Notes under the pieces: model-generated | Seen by the model: the letters and a program-made list of their open reading frames with translations, nothing else | Told to the model about the DNA's origin: nothing | The model's database searches: none | In this document: one piece after another, positions 25,413 to 34,740 of the stretch | How the letters are laid out: each line of letters begins with the position of its first letter | Position numbering within the stretch: the stretch's first letter is position 1 | Position numbers and translations under genes: made by a program | Source of the DNA: Pseudomonas sp. NFR16 | GTDB lineage: Bacteria > Pseudomonadota > Gammaproteobacteria > Pseudomonadales > Pseudomonadaceae | Assembly: GCF_900108875.1 (NCBI RefSeq) | Contig: NZ_FNYJ01000004.1 | Span: 441,156 to 505,155 of the forward strand | Direction of reading: 5' to 3' | DNA: 64,000 bases

Positions 25413-27572
25413 TCAGCCCTGATCGAGCAGCCGCTCGGCGACCGGCAACTGAACGGGATGCACGAAGCGCTCTGCTTCTTTGGGCTCCAGGGGATGCGCG
25501 AGCAGAAACCCCTGCATGAGCTGGCAGCCGTTCGCCACCAGCCAGTCATATTGCTCCTGGGTTTCGACGCCTTCGGCAATGACGTCGATGTCGAGCATCC
25601 GGCACAGATCGATGATGCTGCGCGCGACAGCCAGGTCCCGAGGCGAGCCCATCATGCCGCCGATGAAATGCCGGTCCAGCTTGAGCGTGTCCAGATCGAG
25701 ATTGCGCAGATGCGCCAGTGAGCTGTCGCCTGCGCCGAAGTCGTCCAGCGACACTCGCACGCCGATGTCGTGCAGGCTTCGCAACTGCTGGCGGCTGTGA
25801 ACCAGATTATGGACGAGCGAAGGCTCGGTGATTTCGACTTCCAGCTGACGTGGATGCAGACCGTGCAAATGGATGGCCCGCTGCAGCTCCGCTGCCAGGT
25901 TGGGCATGCTGAACTGCGCCGGACTGACGCTGACACTCATGACCAGATCGTCCGGGAACACGCCATTCCAGCGCTGCCGCTGAGCGGCGCCCTGCTCAAA
26001 AATCCAGCTGCCCAGCTTGTTGATCAGGCGCGTCTCCTCGAGTAATGGAATGAACACGCCGGAAGGCACATCGCCCGCATCGGGATGCTGCCAGCGCAGC
26101 AGCGCTTCAAAACCCCGGATCCGGCCAGTGGTGACGTTGATCTGCGGTTGGTACACCATCGAAAAATCCTTGCCATCGATGGCGGTACGCACGCTTTCTT
26201 CGAGCATCAGACGCGAGCGCGCGCGGCCGTTCATGTACTGATCGAAGAATCGATACTGATGTCGGCCTGCCCGTTTGGCCTCATACATGGCGATGTCCGC
26301 CGCCCGCAGCAGACCATCCAGATTCGTGCCACAGTCAGGGTAAACCGCAATACCGATGCTCGCGCCCAGCGTGGCCTCGATCCCGTCGATATGACGGCGA
26401 GCCGAGACACGTTCGATGAGTTTTTCGGCAACCTTGGCCGCGTGTTCGGGGAAATCCAGTCCGTCGATCACGACCACGAATTCGTCGCCGCCCATTCGCG
26501 CCAGGACGTCGTAAGGGCGCAAACAATCCTTCAATTGCTCGCCGACCCATTGCAACACCTGATCGCCTGCGTCGTGCCCGAGCGAGTCGTTGACGTGCTT
26601 GAAGCCGTCCAGATCCAGGTACAACACCACCAGGTATTTGCCCGAGTGCTCGTTGCGCAACAGCATGCCTTCGACCGTCTGATAGAAGCCCCGGCGGTTG
26701 AGCAGGCCGGTAAGCGAGTCAGTCACGGCCTGTTGTTCAAGCTGACGATACAGGTCGCGTACCACGGACATATCGAGCACGCTGAGCACCATCGCTTTCT
26801 GCTCTTCCGGCAGCGGCGCACAGGACAAGGCCACCGGCACCTGACGCCCCTCGGGCGTACGCAATACGGCATCGTGAACGCGATACGTGTCGGCGCGGCG
26901 GTAGTGGTGGTAGAACCCCGATTCTCTCCATTCGGTGAAGCAGGGTTCCTGAAGGTAGCTGCACAGATCCGTGCCCCGCAGCTCGTCATCGGACATGCCC
27001 AGCAAGCGGCAAATGGCCGGGTTGGCAAAGCTGATGATGCCGTCTTCATTGACCACCAGAATGCCCTCGCCGACGTTGGCCAGCACCGAAGCATTGAACG
27101 CCCGCGCCGTTTCCAGCTCTCGGCTGAGTTTCTGCAACGCACGCCGGTTGTGCTGTTGCTCCAGCAGGGCCTGCACCTTGGGCTTGAGAATATTGGGGTC
27201 GAACGGCTTGAACAGGTAATCAACCGCGCCGCTGGCATAACCCTTGTGCACGGCGTCGCGTGATTGTTCGTTAGCGGTCAGAAAGATGATGGGCGTCAGG
27301 CGTGTGCGCTGACTGCCGCGCATCAGACGGGCGACTTCGAAGCCATCCATTTCCGGCATCTGCACGTCGAGCAAGACAAGGTCCACGTCCACGTCGAGCA
27401 GAAGGCCCAACGCTTCCATGCCTGAGCTGGCCGTCACGATTTCCCAGTCCTGTCGTTGCAGGACCGCACGCATGGTGACGAGATTTTCCGGGTAGTCATC
27501 GACTACCAATAGGACTGACTTGCCATTGGGAGGCAGGGGTTGCACGCGATCCATGCTGCTACTACTCATCAT
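25413..27572 (-). CDS. Response regulator with PAS, GGDEF and EAL domains (c-di-GMP turnover)
   Basis: This 719-residue cytoplasmic protein has a receiver domain (about 18-135, phosphoacceptor D69 in LVLLDVQMPEMDG), a PAS domain (about 155-275), GGDEF (about 290-450) and EAL (about 465-710). The GGDEF motif is intact at 361-365, and an inhibitory RxxD site (RPYD, 352-355) lies five residues upstream, so cyclase activity with product inhibition is expected. The EAL domain keeps E489, EITE, DDFG, the LKLD lysine and EGVE, but the metal-binding asparagine is Ser548 (in VSVSPAQF), so phosphodiesterase activity may be weak or lost. No cognate kinase is adjacent. The start (27572) has a poor ribosome site; codons 2 or 7 are alternatives. 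Confidence 0.88.
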   Translation of the reverse strand: MMSSSSMDRVQPLPPNGKSVLLVVDDYPENLVTMRAVLQRQDWEIVTASSGMEALGLLLDVDVDLVLLDVQMPEMDGFEVARLMRGSQRTRLTPIIFLTANEQSRDAVHKGYASGAVDYLFKPFDPNILKPKVQALLEQQHNRRALQKLSRELETARAFNASVLANVGEGILVVNEDGIISFANPAICRLLGMSDDELRGTDLCSYLQEPCFTEWRESGFYHHYRRADTYRVHDAVLRTPEGRQVPVALSCAPLPEEQKAMVLSVLDMSVVRDLYRQLEQQAVTDSLTGLLNRRGFYQTVEGMLLRNEHSGKYLVVLYLDLDGFKHVNDSLGHDAGDQVLQWVGEQLKDCLRPYDVLARMGGDEFVVVIDGLDFPEHAAKVAEKLIERVSARRHIDGIEATLGASIGIAVYPDCGTNLDGLLRAADIAMYEAKRAGRHQYRFFDQYMNGRARSRLMLEESVRTAIDGKDFSMVYQPQINVTTGRIRGFEALLRWQHPDAGDVPSGVFIPLLEETRLINKLGSWIFEQGAAQRQRWNGVFPDDLVMSVSVSPAQFSMPNLAAELQRAIHLHGLHPRQLEVEITEPSLVHNLVHSRQQLRSLHDIGVRVSLDDFGAGDSSLAHLRNLDLDTLKLDRHFIGGMMGSPRDLAVARSIIDLCRMLDIDVIAEGVETQEQYDWLVANGCQLMQGFLLAHPLEPKEAERFVHPVQLPVAERLLDQG

Positions 27573-27876
27573 TCACTTACTGCCCGGGGGAACAGGCTCC
27601 GCCGATGATCCGATAGGCAGATACTCTAGCCCCGAATGTGGAAAAGAGAAGGAAGGCCACCGTTTTGCCATCGCAAATCCGTTTGCCTCCCGACTAACGG
27701 TAGCTGCACCGTACGTCAGCCCCTGCCTGTCCCGCAACAAAAATGCAGGCACATTGACGCCAGCCACTCGACGGATTGCCGTTAACAAATCCACTTCTGA
27801 ACCGTATAAGGAGCGCCCCCTAACCCTTGCGCCAGACACGTTTGCTGGCAATGAGACACATCGGACGAAAGAGAAA
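27573..27876. other. Divergent promoter region, no gene or motif recognised
   Basis: 304 bases between the c-di-GMP protein gene and the alginate lyase gene. The lyase frame stays open through here, but the upstream codons do not resemble the family, so I treat this as non-coding. No palindromes or clear promoter hexamers stood out. Confidence 0.4.
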
Positions 27877-28548
27877 ATGATTGATTTAGGCACGTGGAAT
27901 CTGAGCATTCCTGTGGGCTCGCCCCCCGCCACGATTGAAACGAAGCAACTGCTCCAAGGCTATGACGGTAAATATTTCAAATCCGGTTCATCCAATGTGA
28001 GTTTCTGGGTTCCGGTCACCGGCAGCAAGACAGCCAACGCCATTTACCCCCGCACCGAACTGCGCGAAACCTGGTCCGACGGCACCCTTCATAACTGGTA
28101 TTACCCTGACGCGGACAATTTCCTGCGCGCCAAGCTCAAGGTCATTCAGGTGCCGTCGTCCGGGAAGATCGTCATCGGTCAGATCCACGTTTATGAGAGC
28201 ACCCAGCCGCTGCTCAAAGTGGAGTATCAGTACAAAGACGCAACCCACATGGGCAACATCGTTGCGAAGGTGCGCTTTCATCCCAAGGACAAGAAAGCCC
28301 GCGTCATCACCATTGCCGAAGACGTGCCGCTCAACGAGACCTTCAATTACGTCATCCATCTGAACAAGGCAGGATTGCTCAGCGTGACCGCTCGCGGCAT
28401 GGTCTGGAACGACCGGATCAGCGCGACGTGGAGCAAACAGCAGCTGTATTTCAAGGCCGGCGTCTATTGTCAGGACAACACGGGCTATACCAGCGAAGGC
28501 GGCAAGGCGATGTTCTTCAACCTCGATACCGATCACAACAAAGGCTGA
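27877..28548 (+). CDS. Alginate lyase, polysaccharide lyase family 7
   Basis: This 223-residue lyase cleaves alginate by beta-elimination. All three PL7 signatures are present: RTELRE (59-64), QIH (102-104, catalytic Gln/His) and YFKAGVYCQ (191-199, catalytic Tyr). The start ATG at 27877 gives MIDLGTWNLSIPVG, close to P. aeruginosa PA1167 as I remember it, with the same length. No signal peptide is visible. The frame continues upstream, but a secreted form beginning there is not convincing. It is not part of an alginate biosynthesis cluster. A strong terminator follows. Confidence 0.9.
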   Translation: MIDLGTWNLSIPVGSPPATIETKQLLQGYDGKYFKSGSSNVSFWVPVTGSKTANAIYPRTELRETWSDGTLHNWYYPDADNFLRAKLKVIQVPSSGKIVIGQIHVYESTQPLLKVEYQYKDATHMGNIVAKVRFHPKDKKARVITIAEDVPLNETFNYVIHLNKAGLLSVTARGMVWNDRISATWSKQQLYFKAGVYCQDNTGYTSEGGKAMFFNLDTDHNKG

Positions 28549-28578
28549 GCCCTTTCAGGCGCTGAGGCTGAAATGAAA

Positions 28579-28607
28579 AACCCGCGTCATTGCGAACGCG
28601 GGTTTCT
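28579..28607. terminator. Bidirectional terminator between the lyase gene and putP
   Basis: AACCCGCGT (28579-28587) and ACGCGGGTT (28596-28604) form a nine-pair stem, with A residues before it and TTTCTT after it, placed between two convergent genes. Confidence 0.85.
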
Positions 28608-28623
28608 TCATGAGCCAGACGGA

Positions 28624-30108
28624 TCAGGCCGCTCTGTACTCCTTCTCCGCAGCCTCGAAGCGAGTCAGCATACCGGGCGTCGGGCCTTTGCCGATTGAAC
28701 TGAAGAGCACGATGGCCGCACTGGCGAAGATGAAGCCCGGGATGATTTCATACAGTCCCAGCAACTCGAAGTGCTTCCAGACCACCACTGTGATCGCCCC
28801 GACCAGGATCCCTGCGAGCGCGCCGTTGCGGGTCATGCCTTTCCAGATCACCGAGATCAGCACCACCGGGCCGAACGCTGCGCCGAAGCCGGCCCATGCA
28901 TAACTCACCAGCCCCAGCACCCGGTTCTCCGGATTGGCCGCCAGCGCAATCGCAATGAGCGCCACCAGCAGGACCATCGCCCGGCCCACCCAGACCAGTT
29001 CGCGTTGGGAGGCACCTTTGCGCAGGAAAGGCTTGTAAAAGTCCTCGGTCAACGCGCTTGAACACACCAGCAACTGGCAGCTCAGCGTGCTCATGACGGC
29101 CGCCAGAATGGCCGAAAGCAGCACACCGGCAATCCATGGGTTGAACAGGATCTTCGCCAGCTCGATGAACACCCGCTCATGGTTTTCGTTGACCGGCCCT
29201 GCCAGCTCCGGGTGCGCCGAGAAATAGGCGATACCGAAGAAACCCACCGCAACGGTGCCGCCCAGACAGAGAATCATCCAGGCCATGGAGATACGCCGCG
29301 CGCTGGCGATCGACTTGACCGAGTCTGCGGCCATGAAGCGCGCCAGAATGTGCGGCTGGCCGAAATAGCCCAGTCCCCAGCCCATCAGCGAAATCACGCC
29401 GATGAAGGTGGTGTTCTTGAGCATGTCGAAACTGGCAGGATCCTTGGCCTCGATCGCGAGGAAAGTCGTATCGACGCCGCCGGTCGCCAGCAGCACGATG
29501 ATCGGCGTGAGGATCAGGGCGAAGATCATCAATGTTGCCTGGACTGTGTCGGTCCAACTAACGGCCAGGAAACCGCCGATGAACGTGTAGGCAATCGTCG
29601 CCGCAGCGCCCGCCCACAGAGCGGTTTCATAAGGCATGGCGAACGTGCTTTCAAACAGCCGAGCGCCCGCTACGATGCCCGACGCGCAATAGATCGTGAA
29701 GAAAAGCAGGATGACGATGGCCGAGATGACACGCAGCAGGCCGCTGGTGTCTTCGAAACGGCTGGAGAAATAATCCGGCAGTGTGAGGGCATCGCCATTG
29801 TGTTCGGTCTGCACGCGCAGGCGGCCTGCGACGAAAAGCCAGTTCAGATAAGCGCCGACGATCAGGCCAATGGCGATCCAGCTTTCCGACAGGCCGGACA
29901 TGTAGATCGCTCCCGGCAAGCCCATGAGCAGCCAGCCGCTCATGTCCGAGGCGCCAGCAGAAAGCGCCGTGACGACGCTGCCGAGGCTGCGGCCGCCGAG
30001 AATATAATCCGAAAGGTTGTTGGTGGAGCGGTACGCCAAGAGCCCAATCAGGACCATTGCCGCGATGTAGATCACAAAGGTGATCAAGGTAGGGTTGCTG
30101 ACGCTCAT
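28624..30108 (-). CDS. putP: Sodium/proline symporter PutP
   Basis: This 494-residue inner-membrane transporter of the sodium:solute symporter family imports proline with Na+. About 13 hydrophobic helices are visible. The N-terminal region (LAYRSTNNLSDYILGGRSLGSVVTALSAGASDMSGWLLMG) contains the Na+/proline-site signature, and GWGLGYFGQPHILARFMAA is also typical. It diverges from putA over a 437-base region with GTTGCA motifs, so both are probably repressed by DNA-bound PutA when proline is absent. Confidence 0.94.
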   Translation of the reverse strand: MSVSNPTLITFVIYIAAMVLIGLLAYRSTNNLSDYILGGRSLGSVVTALSAGASDMSGWLLMGLPGAIYMSGLSESWIAIGLIVGAYLNWLFVAGRLRVQTEHNGDALTLPDYFSSRFEDTSGLLRVISAIVILLFFTIYCASGIVAGARLFESTFAMPYETALWAGAAATIAYTFIGGFLAVSWTDTVQATLMIFALILTPIIVLLATGGVDTTFLAIEAKDPASFDMLKNTTFIGVISLMGWGLGYFGQPHILARFMAADSVKSIASARRISMAWMILCLGGTVAVGFFGIAYFSAHPELAGPVNENHERVFIELAKILFNPWIAGVLLSAILAAVMSTLSCQLLVCSSALTEDFYKPFLRKGASQRELVWVGRAMVLLVALIAIALAANPENRVLGLVSYAWAGFGAAFGPVVLISVIWKGMTRNGALAGILVGAITVVVWKHFELLGLYEIIPGFIFASAAIVLFSSIGKGPTPGMLTRFEAAEKEYRAA

Positions 30109-30278
30109 TGTGATGACCTGCCATTATTTTTATGGGCGCGAACGAGACCGATTGCACTGCGCACCGCAGATTCGCAGGTTCGTCGTTCGCGTACGTAACG
30201 CCCGTCCGCGATGTCGGCGCCGTAGAGAACACTTGGCTGCACCAAGGCGGCGCATGCTAGTGGACGCGCCCGAGCAGG

Positions 30279-30284
30279 TGCAAC
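30279..30284 (-). promoter_or_regulatory. GTTGCA motif, candidate PutA operator on the putP side
   Basis: The minus strand reads GGGTTGCACC here, identical in core to the two motifs next to putA. GTTGCA is the core recognised by the PutA ribbon-helix-helix domain in E. coli. It lies 171 bases from the putP start. Confidence 0.5.
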
Positions 30285-30456
30285 CCGAAATGATGGATAA
30301 GTTGTACCTTCTTACAATTTTTCGGTGATCAGATGCGCCTTCTTAGCCTGTTTAGCGCCGAAACAGGTCACTCCGCGCAGTTAAGCACGCAAACAGTGCT
30401 TCATGCGGGGCGTCACAGGCAGCCAGACAACGCACCGGAAATATTCGGCAAAAACC

Positions 30457-30497
30457 GGTTGCACCCGGTTGCACCCGGACCTGAGCGCAGCTACTCT
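30457..30497 (+). promoter_or_regulatory. Tandem PutA operators overlapping the putA promoter
   Basis: GTTGCA occurs at 30458-30463 and 30468-30473, inside tandem CGGTTGCACC units repeated with a 10-base period, so both face the same side of the helix. The second unit overlaps a -35-like TTGCAC (30469-30474), 17 bases from a weak -10 TACTCT (30492-30497). This fits autorepression of putA. Confidence 0.65.
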
Positions 30498-30545
30498 TGA
30501 CGTCATCCATAGCCACACGAATCGTGGCTTTCATGAGGACAAGAC

Positions 30546-33500
30546 ATGGCGACCACCACCCTGGGTGTCAAACTCGACGACCCGACCCGCGAGCGTTTGA
30601 AAGCAGCTGCACAGTCCATTGACCGGACGCCGCACTGGCTGATCAAACAGGCGATCTTCAATTACCTGGAGAAACTCGAGGGTGGTGCAACCCTGAACGA
30701 ACTCAATGGCCTGAACGCCAAAGACGATGACCACGGCGAGCCGCCCGCCGAAAACGGCCATCAGGCGTTTCTGGAGTTTGCCGAGAGCATCCTGCCTCAG
30801 TCGGTGCTTCGCGCCGCTATCACGTCGGCCTATCGTCGCCCTGAACCTGAAGTCGTACCCATGTTGCTGGAGCAGGCGCGCCTGCCTGCCCAGATGGCCG
30901 ATGCAACTCACAAACTCGCCGCGTCGATTGCCGAGAAGTTGCGCAACCAAAAGAGCGCCGGCGGCCGTGCGGGCATCGTCCAGGGCTTGCTGCAGGAGTT
31001 TTCGCTGTCGTCGCAGGAAGGCGTGGCGCTGATGTGTCTGGCCGAAGCGCTGCTGCGTATTCCTGACAAGGGCACCCGCGACGCCCTGATCCGCGACAAG
31101 ATCAGCACTGGGAACTGGCAGCCGCATCTGGGCAATAGCCCGTCGCTGTTCGTCAATGCCGCCACGTGGGGCCTGCTGCTCACTGGCAAACTGGTCAGCA
31201 CCCACAATGAAGCGGGACTCACTTCCTCGCTGAGCCGCATCATCGGCAAGTCCGGCGAACCGATGATCCGCAAGGGCGTCGACATGGCGATGCGCCTGAT
31301 GGGCGAGCAGTTCGTGACCGGCGAAACCATTGCCGAAGCGTTGGCCAACGCCAGCAAGTTCGAATCCAAAGGCTTTCGCTACTCCTATGACATGCTCGGC
31401 GAAGCGGCGCTGACCGAGCACGACGCGCAGAAATACCTGGCGTCTTACGAGCAGGCCATTCACTCCATCGGCAAAGCCTCCCACGGCCGCGGCATCTACG
31501 AAGGTCCGGGCATCTCCATCAAGCTCTCGGCGCTGCACCCGCGTTACAGCCGCGCGCAATACGAGCGAGTGATGGAAGAGCTTTACCCGCGCCTGCTCTC
31601 GCTGACCCTGCTCGCCAAGCAGTACGACATCGGCCTGAACATCGATGCGGAAGAAGCAGATCGTCTGGAGCTGTCGCTGGATCTGCTTGAGCGTCTGTGC
31701 TTCGAACCTCAACTGACGGGCTGGAACGGCATCGGCTTCGTGATTCAGGCTTACCAGAAGCGTTGCCCGTACGTGATCGATTACGTGATCGATCTGGCTC
31801 GCCGCAGCCGCCATCGCCTGATGATCCGTCTGGTGAAGGGCGCTTACTGGGACAGCGAGATCAAACGCGCCCAGGTCGAAGGCCTGGAAGGTTATCCGGT
31901 CTACACCCGCAAGGTGTACACCGACGTTTCCTACATCGCCTGTGCCCGCAAACTGCTCTCCGTGCCGGAAGTCATTTACCCGCAGTTTGCGACCCACAAC
32001 GCCCACACCCTGTCGGCCATCTACCACATCGCGGGCCAGAACTATTACCCCGGCCAGTACGAATTCCAGTGCCTCCACGGCATGGGCGAGCCGCTCTACG
32101 AGCAGGTCGTCGGAAAGGTCGCCGACGGCAAGCTGAATCGTCCGTGCCGCGTGTACGCACCGGTCGGCACCCACGAAACCTTGCTGGCGTATCTGGTTCG
32201 CCGCTTGCTGGAAAACGGCGCTAACACCTCGTTCGTCAACCGCATCGCCGATCAGTCGATCTCGATCCAGGAACTGGTCGCCGACCCCGTCTCGACTATC
32301 GAGCGCATGGCCACCCAGGAAGGCGGCTTTGGCCTGCCACATCCGCGCATTCCATTGCCGCGTGAGCTTTACGGCAGCGAGCGCGCCAATTCCGCCGGCA
32401 TCGACATGGCCAACGAACATCGCCTGGCGTCGCTGTCCTCTGCCCTGCTTGCCACGGCTCATAACGACTGGAAAGCCGCGCCGATGCTGGGCAGCCCGGT
32501 AAGCGCAGGTGCTCAGACGCCCGTATTGAACCCGTCCGACCTGCGTGATGTGGTCGGTCATGTCCAGGAAGCAAGCCTGGAAGACGTCGACAACGCGTTG
32601 CTCAGCGCCTTGAGTGCCGGCCCGATCTGGCAAGCCACGCCACCCGCCGAGCGAGCCGCCATCCTGGAGCGCGCGGCCGACCTGATGGAAGCCGAAATAC
32701 AGCCGCTGATGGGCCTGCTGGCCCGTGAAGCCGGCAAGACCTTCGCGAATGCCATCGCCGAAGTGCGCGAAGCCGTGGACTTCCTGCGCTATTACGCCGT
32801 GCAAGCACGCAACGATTTCAGCAACGACGCTCATCGCCCGCTCGGCCCGGTCGTGTGCATCAGCCCATGGAACTTCCCTCTGGCGATCTTCAGCGGTCAG
32901 GTCGCAGCAGCGCTGGCGGCCGGTAACCCGGTACTGGCCAAGCCTGCCGAGCAGACGCCGCTGGTGGCCGCTCAAGCCGTGCGCATCCTGCTTGAAGCCG
33001 GCATTCCTGAGGGCGTGGTGCAATTGCTGCCGGGGCGCGGTGAGACCGTAGGTGCCCGCCTTGTCGGCGACGATCGCGTCAAAGGCGTGATGTTCACCGG
33101 CTCCACGGAAGTCGCGCGTCTGCTGCAACGCAACATTGCCGGTCGTCTCGACTCTCAGGGGCGTCCGATTCCGCTGATCGCTGAAACCGGCGGCCAGAAC
33201 GCAATGATCGTCGACTCCTCGGCGCTTACCGAGCAGGTGGTCATTGATGTCGTCTCATCGGCCTTCGACAGCGCCGGTCAGCGCTGCTCGGCCCTGCGCG
33301 TCCTCTGCCTACAGGAAGACTCCGCCGATCGCGTGATCGAGATGCTTAAAGGCGCCATGGCCGAAAGTCGCCTGGGCAACCCCGAGCGCCTGTCGGTAGA
33401 CATCGGTCCGGTGATCGACGCCGACGCCAAGGCCGGCATCGAGAAACACATTCAAGCCATGCGCGACAAAGGCCGCGCGGTGTATCAGGTGGCGATTGCC

Positions 33501-34496
33501 GACAGCGATGAAATCAAGCGCGGCACCTATGTGATGCCGACGCTGATCGAGCTGGAAAGCTTCGACGAGCTGCAGCGCGAGATCTTCGGTCCGGTGCTGC
33601 ACGTCGTTCGCTACAAGCGCAGAGAACTGGATCAGCTGATCGGCCAGATCAACGCCTCCGGTTATGGCCTGACGCTGGGTGTGCATACGCGCATCGATGA
33701 GACCATCGCCAAGGTCATCGACACCGTCAATGCGGGCAACATGTACGTCAACCGCAACATCGTCGGCGCCGTGGTCGGCGTGCAACCGTTCGGCGGCGAA
33801 GGCCTGTCGGGCACCGGCCCCAAAGCGGGTGGCCCGCTGTACCTGTACCGCCTGCTGTCGACGCGACCGGTCGATGCCGTGCAAAAGTCGTTCGCTGCGC
33901 GGGACGCACAGGTGGCTCCTGATACGCGGATGCGCGACGCCATGCTCAAGCCGCTGAACAGCCTCAAGGCCTGGGCGGCAAGCCAGCAAAAGCCGGAGCT
34001 GGAAGCCCTGTGCGTGCAGTTTGCCGAGCAGTCACAAAGCGGCGTGACCCGCGCGCTGATCGGTCCAACCGGCGAGCGCAACAGCTACAGCATTCTGCCG
34101 CGCGAACACGTGCTGTGCCTGGCCGAAGACGAAACCGACCTGCTGGCGCAACTCGCCGCTGTCATGGCTGTGGGCAGCACGGCCATCGTTCCGGACGCAG
34201 AACCAGGAAAATCGCTGCGCAATCGCCTTCCCAAGGATGTACAGGCACGCATCAAACTGGTGGCCGACTGGAACAAGGAGGACGTCTCGCTCGACGCCGT
34301 TCTGCACCACGGTGATTCGGACCAGTTACGCGCCATCTGCGAGCAGGTTGCCCAACGTGGCGGCGCGATTATCGGCGTGCACGGCCTGTCCAAAGGCGAA
34401 ACCGGCATTGCCCTGGAACGCCTGGTGATCGAGCGCGCGCTGAGCGTCAACACGGCGGCAGCGGGCGGTAATGCGAGCCTCATGACCATCGGCTGA
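30546..34496 (+). CDS. putA: Trifunctional proline utilization protein PutA
   Basis: This 1316-residue protein oxidises proline to glutamate in two steps and represses its own genes. Domains in order: ribbon-helix-helix DNA-binding domain (about 1-47, TTTLGVKLDDPTRERLK), FAD proline dehydrogenase barrel (about 250-560, with RLVKGAYWDSEIK and the C-terminal EFQCLHGMGE region), and glutamate-semialdehyde dehydrogenase (about 630-1110). The dehydrogenase catalytic cysteine is C914 (in AGQRCSALR). The remainder is the C-terminal lid region. When reduced, PutA leaves DNA for the membrane. The start has GAGGAC just upstream. Length matches E. coli (1320). Confidence 0.96.
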   Translation: MATTTLGVKLDDPTRERLKAAAQSIDRTPHWLIKQAIFNYLEKLEGGATLNELNGLNAKDDDHGEPPAENGHQAFLEFAESILPQSVLRAAITSAYRRPEPEVVPMLLEQARLPAQMADATHKLAASIAEKLRNQKSAGGRAGIVQGLLQEFSLSSQEGVALMCLAEALLRIPDKGTRDALIRDKISTGNWQPHLGNSPSLFVNAATWGLLLTGKLVSTHNEAGLTSSLSRIIGKSGEPMIRKGVDMAMRLMGEQFVTGETIAEALANASKFESKGFRYSYDMLGEAALTEHDAQKYLASYEQAIHSIGKASHGRGIYEGPGISIKLSALHPRYSRAQYERVMEELYPRLLSLTLLAKQYDIGLNIDAEEADRLELSLDLLERLCFEPQLTGWNGIGFVIQAYQKRCPYVIDYVIDLARRSRHRLMIRLVKGAYWDSEIKRAQVEGLEGYPVYTRKVYTDVSYIACARKLLSVPEVIYPQFATHNAHTLSAIYHIAGQNYYPGQYEFQCLHGMGEPLYEQVVGKVADGKLNRPCRVYAPVGTHETLLAYLVRRLLENGANTSFVNRIADQSISIQELVADPVSTIERMATQEGGFGLPHPRIPLPRELYGSERANSAGIDMANEHRLASLSSALLATAHNDWKAAPMLGSPVSAGAQTPVLNPSDLRDVVGHVQEASLEDVDNALLSALSAGPIWQATPPAERAAILERAADLMEAEIQPLMGLLAREAGKTFANAIAEVREAVDFLRYYAVQARNDFSNDAHRPLGPVVCISPWNFPLAIFSGQVAAALAAGNPVLAKPAEQTPLVAAQAVRILLEAGIPEGVVQLLPGRGETVGARLVGDDRVKGVMFTGSTEVARLLQRNIAGRLDSQGRPIPLIAETGGQNAMIVDSSALTEQVVIDVVSSAFDSAGQRCSALRVLCLQEDSADRVIEMLKGAMAESRLGNPERLSVDIGPVIDADAKAGIEKHIQAMRDKGRAVYQVAIADSDEIKRGTYVMPTLIELESFDELQREIFGPVLHVVRYKRRELDQLIGQINASGYGLTLGVHTRIDETIAKVIDTVNAGNMYVNRNIVGAVVGVQPFGGEGLSGTGPKAGGPLYLYRLLSTRPVDAVQKSFAARDAQVAPDTRMRDAMLKPLNSLKAWAASQQKPELEALCVQFAEQSQSGVTRALIGPTGERNSYSILPREHVLCLAEDETDLLAQLAAVMAVGSTAIVPDAEPGKSLRNRLPKDVQARIKLVADWNKEDVSLDAVLHHGDSDQLRAICEQVAQRGGAIIGVHGLSKGETGIALERLVIERALSVNTAAAGGNASLMTIG

Positions 34497-34740
34497 TTGA
34501 TCGCTGAGATCCATGGCAGTCTGGCTTGCCAGCGGCGGCGCCTTAATGGCCCACCGCCGGTGAGTCGGACGGCCGCAGATGCTCCACGCATTTCTGCGAG
34601 AGTCAGTTCGCTCACCCCCACAGATCCGCTGCAAGGCATTCACCCCACGTACTATCCCTCCATCACGCAAATCAATCTTCCTGTTCACCCCTTCTGCGCC
34701 TACCTAGACTCGACGGCAACTCATTGAAAGGTACGCTGCC

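Noticed and set aside
27520..27876. N-terminal extension of the alginate lyase
   Set aside because: The frame is open, but the residues lack a signal peptide or family similarity, and the ATG at 27877 gives the PA1167-like start and length.
30531..33128. 865-codon minus-strand frame antisense to putA
   Set aside because: Shadow of putA; no start site or recognisable domain.
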